From Phycisphaerae bacterium (GTDB taxonomy: Bacteria > Planctomycetota > Phycisphaerae > Sedimentisphaerales > Anaerobacaceae), in NCBI GenBank assembly GCA_017993835.1, contig JAGOLX010000044.1:1-50074 (forward strand): a stretch of 50,074 nt of DNA, written 5' to 3'. Of the stretch, positions 33,458 through 41,823 are shown piece by piece. The first letter of the stretch is position 1. The number at the start of each line of letters is the position of its first letter. The notes under the pieces were generated by a model that saw only the letters and a list, made by a program, of their open reading frames with translations, ran no database searches and was not told the origin of the DNA. Position numbers and translations under genes: made by a program.

Positions 33458-36400
33458 CTACTTCGTCTTCAGCTTCACATTGTCGACGCCCATGGCGTTG
33501 TCGCTGATGTTGGCGATCTCGATGCCGAGCTTATGTCCCGCTCCCTTGCGGGCGCTGGCGGCCGAAAGCTCGAGCGAGTAGTTCTTCGGACCCTTCGGCA
33601 TCTTGAAGCTCTTCGAGCCCAGCGAGACGCGGGTGCCGTTGTTGTCGTAGAACAGCGTGAGCTTCAGGTTGTTCGTTTTGTCCCGGATGGCGCCGATCAC
33701 GACGGCGGCATCGACGGTCAGCACAAAGACCTCTCCGTCCGTGATCGTGTGGTCCGTCACCTGCCAGATCGACGGATCGCGGCCCCAGAGCAGCGCGGCC
33801 CAACTGCCGTTCGTCGGATTGGCACCTTTGCTGATACGGGTGCGGGCGAGTGCGTCCGTGCCCCAGCCCGGGATGTCCTTGAAGTAGGCGACGTTGCCGG
33901 GGTAGATCACGTTCTTGGTTGGGTTCGGCTGTTCGAAGCTGTAGTTCACAACGTTCACTGTGATCGGCTTGACCACTCGGGCGTTGCGGACCTGGAGGAT
34001 GCCCGTGCCGTCCGGCTGGCCGTCCCCGACGCCGAGGATCACCTGCTTGATGGCCTTGAGATCCACGCCCGAGAATCCGGACAGCAGGATCTTCCAGTTC
34101 ACCCAGTCCGTGGCAAGCGTCAGATACGGATTGCCTGGATAGGAGACCTTCGCGGACTTGCCAGCGTTGTCCACCAACGTCACGTACACCGGCGCCGCAT
34201 CATTGCCGCCCTGGGCGACGCCGACATCGGCCACCGCGTAGTTGCCGGCGATGTTGCCGGTCCCGGAGATGCTGTCGAACACGAAGGTCCGCAACTCGCC
34301 GGCGGCATGAGACGTGGCGGCCAGGCCGATCAGGACCGGGGTGTTCGCGTCAGCCATTTCGATCGTTACCGGATCGCCCAGCGGCGTCCACTCGTTGGCA
34401 TCGACAGAGAACGAACCTGTGAAGGTGTCGCCGACCCGCTCGAGCTTCACAAAGCAGGGCGCTGCGACAGCGGGGTCCGGGTTCGGGCCGGCTGCTGCCG
34501 ATCCGCCTGCGGTGGTTCTCCACTGGAAGCACGCGCCGTTGCCGTCGCCGCCTGTCAGAGCCATGATGGCGTAGGGCGAGTTCGCGTCCACGCTCTGGCG
34601 GATCATGACGCCGCCCTTGGCCCATCCGCTGGTGCCCGTGCCCACGCTGGCGACCCGGGCGATGATGGAGCCATCGCCGGTCAGCGTCTGGTACACGTAG
34701 CGGAATTGGTCGGCAGTGCCCCAGATGTCCGCGCCGGCGGCCAACATCGTGACCGTGCCGTTGCTCATGGAGACCTTCGGTGTGCCGCCCTTGAGCTGCA
34801 GTTGCAGCGAGGTCACGCCGTTCTTCGTCCAGTTCTGCGGGCTGGCGTACTCCTGGACCAGTTCGGTGATGAACGGATCCGTGGTGTTGTCATAGGTAAC
34901 CGCCACAGCGTCATCGATGACCGGGATGTAGTCGGCGACCTTGAAGCTCCAGACGTCGCCTGCGGTCACCGAGCCGTCCTCGGCCACTTCATCCACTTTC
35001 CAGTAGTAGGTGGTGTTCCAGCTCAGGGCAGCCGGGACATAGCTGGTCTCGGCCTGCTGACTCACGAGCGTCGAGGCGTCGCCCGCCGCCACCTTGGCCT
35101 GGTCCTTGCCCAGGTAGACATTGTGTGTGACGGCCTTCTGTCCGGCGATCCAGCTCAATGCTGGGGTGTCGCCCAGACCTTCGGCGCCGACCGCCGGGAG
35201 GGGATCCGTGGCCCACTTGACGAGCTGCAGCCCGCCCTGCGGAATGATCTCCTTGGGGATGCCCGGGCCGGACCATCGCAGGTAGGCCGTGGCGCCGCCG
35301 CCGTTCTCGTACATTTCCATCACGAGGACATACCGCTGACCGGCAACCAACTCGAGGTCGGCGCTGGCGTCTTCGGTGGTGCCGCGATCCCACCAACCGT
35401 TGGTGATCTGCACACCATTGAGGAACAGGCGGCCGCCGTCGTCGGAGGCGTCATAGAGCTTGTAGGTGCCTGTGACCGGCACGTTGAGCGCCGCGGTCCA
35501 CCGGCAGGAGAACCTATCCACCGGGATGTTCGGGTCCGGAGAGTTCACGCCGGGCGTGGCGTCGCCGCCCCAGTCGAAGTTGACCGTGGGAACGACCTTG
35601 ACGACCTTGGGCTCGCCGGACAGGGTCATGTTGTCCCAGTACTCGGCAAAAGCTCCGCCCTCGGGATCGTAGGTGGAGAAGCTCCACACCTCGCCGGGAT
35701 ACACGGTTCCGTCGGCGTCCACCTCATCGATTCGCCAGTAGTAGGTCGTGCCCGGTACGAGCAGGCCTGTGGCATCGAACGAGGCCTCGGCGAGCGTGGC
35801 CAACTGCGTGTTGGGATCGCCTGCGGCCACCAGTGCCTCATCCGTGCCGGCATAGAGCACGTGGGACACCGCGGTCTGCCCGGCGGTCCAACTTGCCGTG
35901 AAACTGATCGGCAGCCACAGGGCTCCGTCGCGCGGGTTGGGGACGTGGGCCGTCATGGGCATCACGGTGAAGCTCCAGACATCGCCTTCGGTCGTCATAC
36001 CATCGACATCGATCTCATCGACGCGCCAGTAGTATGTCACTCCCGGTTCCATGGCGTCCATATGGTAGTACATCGCAAACGCCTGAGTCGCCTTCAGGTC
36101 GTTGGGTCCGAGGACCTCGCTGGTCCCGAAGTAGACGTCGTGCATCGTCGCGCGGTATCCGGCGGTCCACTCGAACAGAGGTGAGGTCACGTCCATCGCA
36201 CCATCTGCCGGCTGCGGCTTCCAGGCGGTCCCGTTGGCGATGGCGCCATCTGTAAGAACGAAGTTGTTGATCCACTCACTGATCACTTCGCCGCGTGGGT
36301 CGTTGTCCTGACCGCTTGTCTGGAAGAAAATGCCCAGGCGACCGCCCGTCGTCGTATTGACAACGACAACCGGGTCCGCTCTTGTTCCGGCCTCGTTCTG

Positions 36401-36970
36401 AGCCAGAATCAATTCCGGCACCCAATCGCCTACGAGCTCATTAAGATGAAATGGGCGGTCACTTGCCAAATCCTGCAAAGACGGGGCGACGGCGTGACCT
36501 TCAAGCGTAACAACACATTGAGTGTCGTCATCCCACATCGTAATAGCGGGGATGTCCATCATATTTTGTAATCCACCCGCTTCATTATATCCCGCGGTTC
36601 CGACGTAGAACATATAGTCGCCGGTGTTGATGATGGTGTTGCCATCATCTAAGAACAGCTCGGCTATGGAACCATCGGGCTGTGCATTGCCTGCCGGGTA
36701 GATGGCGTTTGGGAATTGCCCGCACAGAATCAAAATGTCGGAGACACCGTCACCGGTGTGGGCAACCACCCAGTCCGCCAGGGCATCCTGTTGGTCTGCT
36801 GTGAATTGCTCAACAGCGGCTCCCGTTACGTTGTCCGCGATTTGCTGTATTTCGCGGTCGGCCGCACCTTGCGACCACCAGCCCGCAGGTGTCCAAATCG
36901 CTATGTCAATAGCCATAGCCGTCGAGCAACATGCGAGCGCCAGAACACACGCCAATACTTGATTCTTCAT
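33458..36970 (-). CDS. Giant secreted protein with FN3-like repeats, PA14 and laminin-G/DUF1349-like domains
   Basis: A 1170-residue protein. The start ATG 36970 is preceded by AAGGAGG; the frame to 37027 is not needed. Residues 1-20 form a signal peptide. Residues about 22-235 are an unrecognised domain (AIWTPAGWWSQGAADREIQQ). FN3-like repeats with the planctomycete motif 'GTTYYWRIDEVDADG..YPGEVWSF' occur near 240-357, 357-440 and 590-690. A PA14/GLEYA-like domain lies about 443-587 (TGTYKLYDASDDGGRLFLNG, ending with a GGGATAYLRWSGPG strand). A laminin-G/DUF1349-like domain (about 733-907) contains GWAKGGVMIRQSVDANSPYA. The C-terminal module ends NISDNAMGVDNVKL. No catalytic motif is apparent; it probably binds cell-surface or environmental polysaccharide. 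Confidence 0.8.
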   Translation of the reverse strand: MKNQVLACVLALACCSTAMAIDIAIWTPAGWWSQGAADREIQQIADNVTGAAVEQFTADQQDALADWVVAHTGDGVSDILILCGQFPNAIYPAGNAQPDGSIAELFLDDGNTIINTGDYMFYVGTAGYNEAGGLQNMMDIPAITMWDDDTQCVVTLEGHAVAPSLQDLASDRPFHLNELVGDWVPELILAQNEAGTRADPVVVVNTTTGGRLGIFFQTSGQDNDPRGEVISEWINNFVLTDGAIANGTAWKPQPADGAMDVTSPLFEWTAGYRATMHDVYFGTSEVLGPNDLKATQAFAMYYHMDAMEPGVTYYWRVDEIDVDGMTTEGDVWSFTVMPMTAHVPNPRDGALWLPISFTASWTAGQTAVSHVLYAGTDEALVAAGDPNTQLATLAEASFDATGLLVPGTTYYWRIDEVDADGTVYPGEVWSFSTYDPEGGAFAEYWDNMTLSGEPKVVKVVPTVNFDWGGDATPGVNSPDPNIPVDRFSCRWTAALNVPVTGTYKLYDASDDGGRLFLNGVQITNGWWDRGTTEDASADLELVAGQRYVLVMEMYENGGGATAYLRWSGPGIPKEIIPQGGLQLVKWATDPLPAVGAEGLGDTPALSWIAGQKAVTHNVYLGKDQAKVAAGDASTLVSQQAETSYVPAALSWNTTYYWKVDEVAEDGSVTAGDVWSFKVADYIPVIDDAVAVTYDNTTDPFITELVQEYASPQNWTKNGVTSLQLQLKGGTPKVSMSNGTVTMLAAGADIWGTADQFRYVYQTLTGDGSIIARVASVGTGTSGWAKGGVMIRQSVDANSPYAIMALTGGDGNGACFQWRTTAGGSAAAGPNPDPAVAAPCFVKLERVGDTFTGSFSVDANEWTPLGDPVTIEMADANTPVLIGLAATSHAAGELRTFVFDSISGTGNIAGNYAVADVGVAQGGNDAAPVYVTLVDNAGKSAKVSYPGNPYLTLATDWVNWKILLSGFSGVDLKAIKQVILGVGDGQPDGTGILQVRNARVVKPITVNVVNYSFEQPNPTKNVIYPGNVAYFKDIPGWGTDALARTRISKGANPTNGSWAALLWGRDPSIWQVTDHTITDGEVFVLTVDAAVVIGAIRDKTNNLKLTLFYDNNGTRVSLGSKSFKMPKGPKNYSLELSAASARKGAGHKLGIEIANISDNAMGVDNVKLKTK

Positions 36971-37606
36971 TTTCTGCCTCCTTCTTCCGATTGAAGACTG
37001 AAAGGGAACCCCGCTCCGGCTACACACCCGAGGGGCTTACAGTTCCCGGCGGGGAAGCGCCTGCCGTACCGTTGCGCACGCCTGCCGAGCATCCATCCAC
37101 CTGTCATAACCGCTGTGTACTTCCGTGACCCTGGAGGGCCACTGCGCAGAACCCAAGCCCAAAGAGATGGCATCCCTCGCCAAACAACAGAAAACACATC
37201 CCTGTGTCAATCAGAGACCATACACACCCTGCCTCCCGCGTTGGCTCTCTTCGAGAGCCGATCCCGCCAAGTCTCACCGTTACCACAATTGGCCGCAGAA
37301 AGCAACGGGGAAGTTGCCGTATCCGCAAAAAAAATTCCCCTGTGGTTTGCCTCGGCCTGACATTTGTCGCGCGGTTCTCAGAAGGACCGGTCAGACACCC
37401 GGTCAATTCAACTTATCTTGTCTTGTCATCCTGCTTGAATCACGCGCGGCGCTCCGCTACAATGACACGCTCTGGGGTCTGCAACCTCCGGGAGGGGCGT
37501 TCGTCGGACGTCCCGGATGCAGAACGCAGCCAAATCGGTCTTGGGGTGGGGAAGGAGTCGCCTGCCTCTCGGGCACGGCACGCAGGCAATGAAAGGGATG
37601 AGTCTC
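36971..37606. other. Intergenic region between two divergent genes
   Basis: About 635 bases. It contains the aldo/keto reductase promoter (37435-37463) and no recognisable gene. GGGAACCCCGC and GGCGGGG around 37007-37060 could pair into a hairpin in the leader of the minus-strand gene. The rest shows nothing I can name. Confidence 0.45.
37435..37463 (+). promoter_or_regulatory. Promoter of the aldo/keto reductase gene, TTGAAT-N17-TACAAT
   Basis: TTGAAT (37435-37440) and TACAAT (37458-37463) are spaced by exactly 17 bases. The leader to ATG 37607 is about 137 bases. Confidence 0.65.
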
Positions 37607-38539
37607 ATGGACAGGCACGCACACGTTTCCAGGGGTCGAATTCACCAATTCAGTCGTCGTCAGTTCGTGGGCGCATCGCTGGGGGCGGCCCTTGCGGCAG
37701 GGACGAAGTTCGTCTCGGCGGCGCAAACGCCTGCCGGCTCGTCACCCGCCACGCAGGTCGTGACGCTCGGACGGACGGGCATCAAGGCGTCTCGCCTGGC
37801 CCAGGGCACCGGCTGGAACGGCTCGGCACGATCTTCCGCACACACCCGCCTGGGCGAGAAGGCATTCAACGAGCTGATCCGCCACGGCCTAGAGCGGGGC
37901 ATCGCCTTCCTGGACGCCGCCGATCTGTACGGATCGCACCCCTATCTGCGCACGGCGCTCAACGGCGTTCCGAGGGACAAGTACATCCTGCTCAGCAAGA
38001 TCTGGCCGCGAACGGAGTATTGGAATCTCGCCTCCGGCGGGGCGCGGGCCGAAGTGGATCGATTCCGCAGAGAACTGAACTCCGATGTGATCGACATCTG
38101 CCTGATCCACTGCATGACGAACGGCAACTGGCCCAACGAGCACGAGCGGATCCGCGATGAATTGTCCGAGCTGAAGGCCAAGGGGGCGGTCCGCGCCGTC
38201 GGCGTGTCCTGCCACGATCTGGGGGCGCTGAAGGCAGCTTGCACACACCCGTGGACGGACGTCGTCCTGGCCCGCATCAACAATGTGGGCAAGGAAGCCG
38301 CCATGGATGGTTCGGTCGAGGAAGTCTCGCCGATTCTCAAACAGGCGCGGGCCGACGGGAAGATGATCCTCGGCATGAAGATCTTCGGCGCCGGCAAGCT
38401 GACGAGCCCGGAGCAGAAAGACGCTTCGCTCCAATACGTCTGGGGCAATGGTCTGGTGGATGCGGTTACGATCGGGATGCTCAGCATGGAACAGATCGAC
38501 GACACGATCGAACGGATGAACCGGGCCCTGAGCGCCTGA
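37607..38539 (+). CDS. Tat-exported aldo/keto reductase
   Basis: A 310-residue protein. ATG 37607 has AAAGGG nine bases upstream and gives a twin-arginine signal, FSRRQFVGASLGAALAAG (Arg17-Arg18); upstream ATGs at 37589 and 37598 are alternatives. The mature part is an aldo/keto reductase: LGRTGIKASRLAQGTG at the barrel start, catalytic Asp103 and Tyr108 in FLDAADLYGSH, Lys131 in LLSKIW and His168 in CLIHCM. These enzymes reduce carbonyls with NADPH; Tat export of folded, cofactor-loaded enzyme is consistent. Substrate unknown. Confidence 0.88.
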   Translation: MDRHAHVSRGRIHQFSRRQFVGASLGAALAAGTKFVSAAQTPAGSSPATQVVTLGRTGIKASRLAQGTGWNGSARSSAHTRLGEKAFNELIRHGLERGIAFLDAADLYGSHPYLRTALNGVPRDKYILLSKIWPRTEYWNLASGGARAEVDRFRRELNSDVIDICLIHCMTNGNWPNEHERIRDELSELKAKGAVRAVGVSCHDLGALKAACTHPWTDVVLARINNVGKEAAMDGSVEEVSPILKQARADGKMILGMKIFGAGKLTSPEQKDASLQYVWGNGLVDAVTIGMLSMEQIDDTIERMNRALSA

Positions 38540-38552
38540 CGCCAGCCATTGC

Positions 38553-38571
38553 TTCGCGGCGTCACCGCGAA
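38553..38571 (+). terminator. Short GC stem-loop after the aldo/keto reductase gene
   Basis: TTCGCGG (38553-38559) and CCGCGAA (38565-38571) form a 7-bp perfect stem with a 5-base loop, 14 bases after the stop. No T-tract. Confidence 0.5.
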
Positions 38572-38581
38572 CCATCGCACA

Positions 38582-38610
38582 TTGCCGCCGGAGGCGAAAT
38601 GTGCTACAAT
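38582..38610 (+). promoter_or_regulatory. Promoter of the CotH-like gene, TTGCCG-N17-TACAAT
   Basis: TTGCCG (38582-38587) and TACAAT (38605-38610) are 17 bases apart, about 90 bases upstream of the ATG at 38700. Confidence 0.6.
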
Positions 38611-38699
38611 GGATCACTGCTGGGCGAGGCGGTGTCGCGTTGGCTTCGCGGACTGCCGGGAGCCCTCTGCAAGGAGCGGTGTTCGAACTTGGTAACGCG

Positions 38700-41600
38700 A
38701 TGAAGTCTGCTCGTGGGGCACTTTGGGTCGGTGCGGTCAGCCTGTCCTGTCTTGTGGGGGTGTTGACGGCGGGCGCTGTGCCGGTAGCCCTCTGTGACGA
38801 CCTCCTGGCGAACGCATTCGATTCACGAGGCACGGGGCTGATCCGCTGTGCGGGCGAGAACGGCCCGATCATCACCGAGTTCGTCGCCTCCAACAGGGAT
38901 AGCCTGATCGACTCCTACGGGGAGTCCTCCGACTGGATCGAGATCTTCAACCCGACCTCCGAGACAATGAACCTGGAAGGCTGGTTCCTCACGGACGAGC
39001 TGGACGACCTCGCGAAGTGGCAGTTCCCGGCGGTTGAGCTTGCGCCGGGGGGGTATCTCGTTGTCTTCGCTTCGGGCCGGGATATGCGGGACCCGGCGGG
39101 CCAGCTTCATACGAGTTTCTCGCTCCAGGCCGAGGGGGAGTCCCTTGCCCTCGTCGAGCCCGACGGCTGGACCATCGCCTTCGCCTACCCCGACTACCCG
39201 CCGCAACTGGTGGACATTTCCTACGGCCTCAGCGGTGGCGGCGTGTCGCAGACCGAGACCCTCCTGATTGCCCAGGGTGCGCCCGCAAAAGCCCTGATCC
39301 CGACCGGCGCCGGCCTTGGCGAGATGTGGAGGCAAAAGGGATTCGACGACTCCGCATGGCTGACCGGCACGACGGGCGTCGGCTACGACTACCCCGGGTA
39401 CACGGGCCTGGACGTGGCGGCCATGCGGAATGTCAACCAGACGGTGTACGTACGGATTCCGTTCGATGCGCCCGAAGCGACGGACATCGACAAGCTGCTC
39501 CTGAGGATGCGATACGAGGACGGCTTCGTCGCCTGGCTCAATGGCTTGGAAGTTGCGCGGGCCAGCGCGCCGGCGACGTCGCAACTGGCCTGGAACTCCG
39601 GCTCGACCTCCAACCGGGAGGACGCGGACGCTGTCGAGGTCCAGGAGTCTGATATTACCCCCTACAAGGTTGTCTTGGCCGCGAGCGGGAATGTCCTGGC
39701 GATCCAGGGCCTCAATTCCAGCCTGAGCAGTTCCGATCTACTGATCCTGCCGGAACTGGTCGCCGTTCAGACGGAGGAGATCGACCTGGACGAGGTGATT
39801 GAGAGCTATCTTTTGGAGCCGACGCCAGGTGCGGCCAATCAGGGGTCCTTTGCGCAGATGGGGCCTGCGATTCGGAACGTCACGAAGAACCCGCTGCCTC
39901 CGTCGGCCCAGGAGGATCTGATCATCACGGCCGAGGTCTCTCCGGCGCTGGCGCCCGTTCGCGAGGTCCGATTGCTGGTCCGCGTGAACTACGCGGCGCA
40001 CAACCCTGCGGAGGGCCTGCCCATGGTCGATGACGGCACGGGGGCCGATGCCGCCGCAGGGGACGGGGTCTACACCGCGACGATTCCGTCCGAGTCCTAC
40101 GACGCCGGCGACATGGTCCGCTGGTGCGTGACGGCCGAGGACGTCGACGGCAAGGCCTCTCGCGATCCGCTCTTCCCCCATCCAGGCGACTGGCCCCAGT
40201 ACTACGGAACGGCGGTCCATGACCCTGTGATTATGAGCCAACTGCCGGTCCTGCGGTGGTTCACCGAGAGCCCAAGTGCTGCGGCGACGCGAAGCGGGAC
40301 GCGGGCCTCGGTCTTCTTCGACGGCGAGTTTTACGACAACGTCTTTGTCCGCCAGCGGGGCGGATACACCGTTGGCTCCGGCTCGAAGAAGTTCGTCTTC
40401 AACAATGGATACAAGTTCCGCTTCTCCGACGACTACGATCGCGTCAAGGAGTTCAACTTGAACCAGAACGGGAGCGACGCCAGCTACATCCGCCAGCCGC
40501 TCGCGTTCGAGACGCATCGGCTGGCGGGCTGCCCTGCGTCCTTGTCCTTCTTCATGCTGTCGGTGCTCAATCAGAGTGTGGAGGGCGCGAGGATCTTCAT
40601 CGAGCAGGTCGATGAGGCGTTCCTCGAACGCAACGACCTCGATCCTCGCGGCGCCCTGTACAAATTCGTTCAGCGGTCGCAGATTACGCCGGTGTTTAAC
40701 GACATCAACTCGGGCATCGAGAAGAAGACGCGGGAATATGAGGACTTCTCGGATATCGCGGCGGTCGTCGCGGGCCTGAAGGCGGCGACCGAGGAGCAGC
40801 GGAGGATCTTCGTCTTCGACCATTTCGACGTGCCCGAGATGCTCAACTACCTCGCGGCGCGGTGCCTCCTGCAGGACACAGACGACATCCGCAAGAACTT
40901 CTACTTCTACTGTGACACGGAGGGCACCGGTGAATGGTCCATCTTCCCCTGGGACAAGGACTGGACCTTCGGCGTCGTGGGCGATGGGTGGATCTACACA
41001 TCGCATCCCTTCCTGGGCGACAAAGCTCACGCCAAGAACGACGGCCTGCAGTGGAGCATCTTCCTGGACGTGATGTACAATCTGCCCGAGACGCAGGAGA
41101 TGTTCCTCCGACGGACGCGGACCGTGATGGATGAACTGCTCCAGACGACGAGCACGCCGCTCGCCCGGAGGTACTTCGAGAGCCGGATCGACGAGATCTA
41201 TGTGCAGGCCCGTGCCAGCCTGGGAAACCTCGACTCCGCAGTCAACTCGCTCAAGAGCTACTTCCCCACGCGCCGGACGCAGCTCTATATCACCTACAAC
41301 GTCGCCAACACGACAACCGTGCCGGCCGGCGGCAATCCCGGCATTCCCGACGCGCAGCCCGAGCGGGTGACGATCCGCTTCGGCAACTTCGAGTACGATC
41401 CCTCCTCAGGCAATCAGGATGAGGAGTATGTCGAGTTGGTGAACCCGAACTCCTATGCCGTGGACCTCTCCGGCTGGCGGCTGGCCGGCGGGATCGAGCA
41501 CACATTCCGGCTTGGGACCGTCCTCATCGCCGGCGGTACGCTCTGCGTCTCGCCCGATGTCCGAACCTTCCGCAGCCGAGCCGAAAGCCCCACCGGCGGG

Positions 41601-41729
41601 CAGGGCCTCTTCGTCCAGGGCAACTACAAGGGCCATCTATCCAATTCGGGCGAGACCGTCGAACTGATCGACCAGAACGACGACGTCGTGGACACGCTGG
41701 TCTACGACGGCGCTTCGGGCGGTCACTGA
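38700..41729 (+). CDS. Secreted CotH-kinase-like protein with two lamin-tail domains
   Basis: A 1009-residue protein. ATG 38700 begins a signal peptide (MKSARGALWVGAVSLSCLVG). No good ribosome site is adjacent, and an in-frame GTG at 38679 is an alternative. An N-terminal lamin-tail domain (about 50-140) includes IITEFVASNRDSLIDSYGES, SDWIEIFNP and GYLVVFASG. A beta-sandwich follows (about 190-350), with VYVRIPFDAPEATDIDKLLL. The CotH-like domain (about 510-840) shows RQRGGYTVGSGSKKF, FNLNQNGSDASYIRQPLAFE and the acidic motif FPWDKDWTFG. A second lamin-tail domain closes the protein (about 885-1009), with EEYVELVNPNSYAVDLSGW. CotH is an atypical protein kinase in Bacillus spores; secreted bacterial relatives are common but uncharacterised. 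Confidence 0.85.
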   Translation: MKSARGALWVGAVSLSCLVGVLTAGAVPVALCDDLLANAFDSRGTGLIRCAGENGPIITEFVASNRDSLIDSYGESSDWIEIFNPTSETMNLEGWFLTDELDDLAKWQFPAVELAPGGYLVVFASGRDMRDPAGQLHTSFSLQAEGESLALVEPDGWTIAFAYPDYPPQLVDISYGLSGGGVSQTETLLIAQGAPAKALIPTGAGLGEMWRQKGFDDSAWLTGTTGVGYDYPGYTGLDVAAMRNVNQTVYVRIPFDAPEATDIDKLLLRMRYEDGFVAWLNGLEVARASAPATSQLAWNSGSTSNREDADAVEVQESDITPYKVVLAASGNVLAIQGLNSSLSSSDLLILPELVAVQTEEIDLDEVIESYLLEPTPGAANQGSFAQMGPAIRNVTKNPLPPSAQEDLIITAEVSPALAPVREVRLLVRVNYAAHNPAEGLPMVDDGTGADAAAGDGVYTATIPSESYDAGDMVRWCVTAEDVDGKASRDPLFPHPGDWPQYYGTAVHDPVIMSQLPVLRWFTESPSAAATRSGTRASVFFDGEFYDNVFVRQRGGYTVGSGSKKFVFNNGYKFRFSDDYDRVKEFNLNQNGSDASYIRQPLAFETHRLAGCPASLSFFMLSVLNQSVEGARIFIEQVDEAFLERNDLDPRGALYKFVQRSQITPVFNDINSGIEKKTREYEDFSDIAAVVAGLKAATEEQRRIFVFDHFDVPEMLNYLAARCLLQDTDDIRKNFYFYCDTEGTGEWSIFPWDKDWTFGVVGDGWIYTSHPFLGDKAHAKNDGLQWSIFLDVMYNLPETQEMFLRRTRTVMDELLQTTSTPLARRYFESRIDEIYVQARASLGNLDSAVNSLKSYFPTRRTQLYITYNVANTTTVPAGGNPGIPDAQPERVTIRFGNFEYDPSSGNQDEEYVELVNPNSYAVDLSGWRLAGGIEHTFRLGTVLIAGGTLCVSPDVRTFRSRAESPTGGQGLFVQGNYKGHLSNSGETVELIDQNDDVVDTLVYDGASGGH

Positions 41730-41823
41730 CATTCTCCCTCCAGGCTGGTCAGACAAACCTCGCGTGTGGTACAATCCGGCGCGTGTCAGGAATGCACTCT
41801 GTTGGTGTCTGTGCGGAAGGAGT

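Noticed and set aside
33260-36184. Plus-strand open frame of about 970 codons
   Set aside because: It is antisense to the FN3/PA14 exoprotein, which has a signal peptide and ribosome site; the plus-strand product shows no domain.
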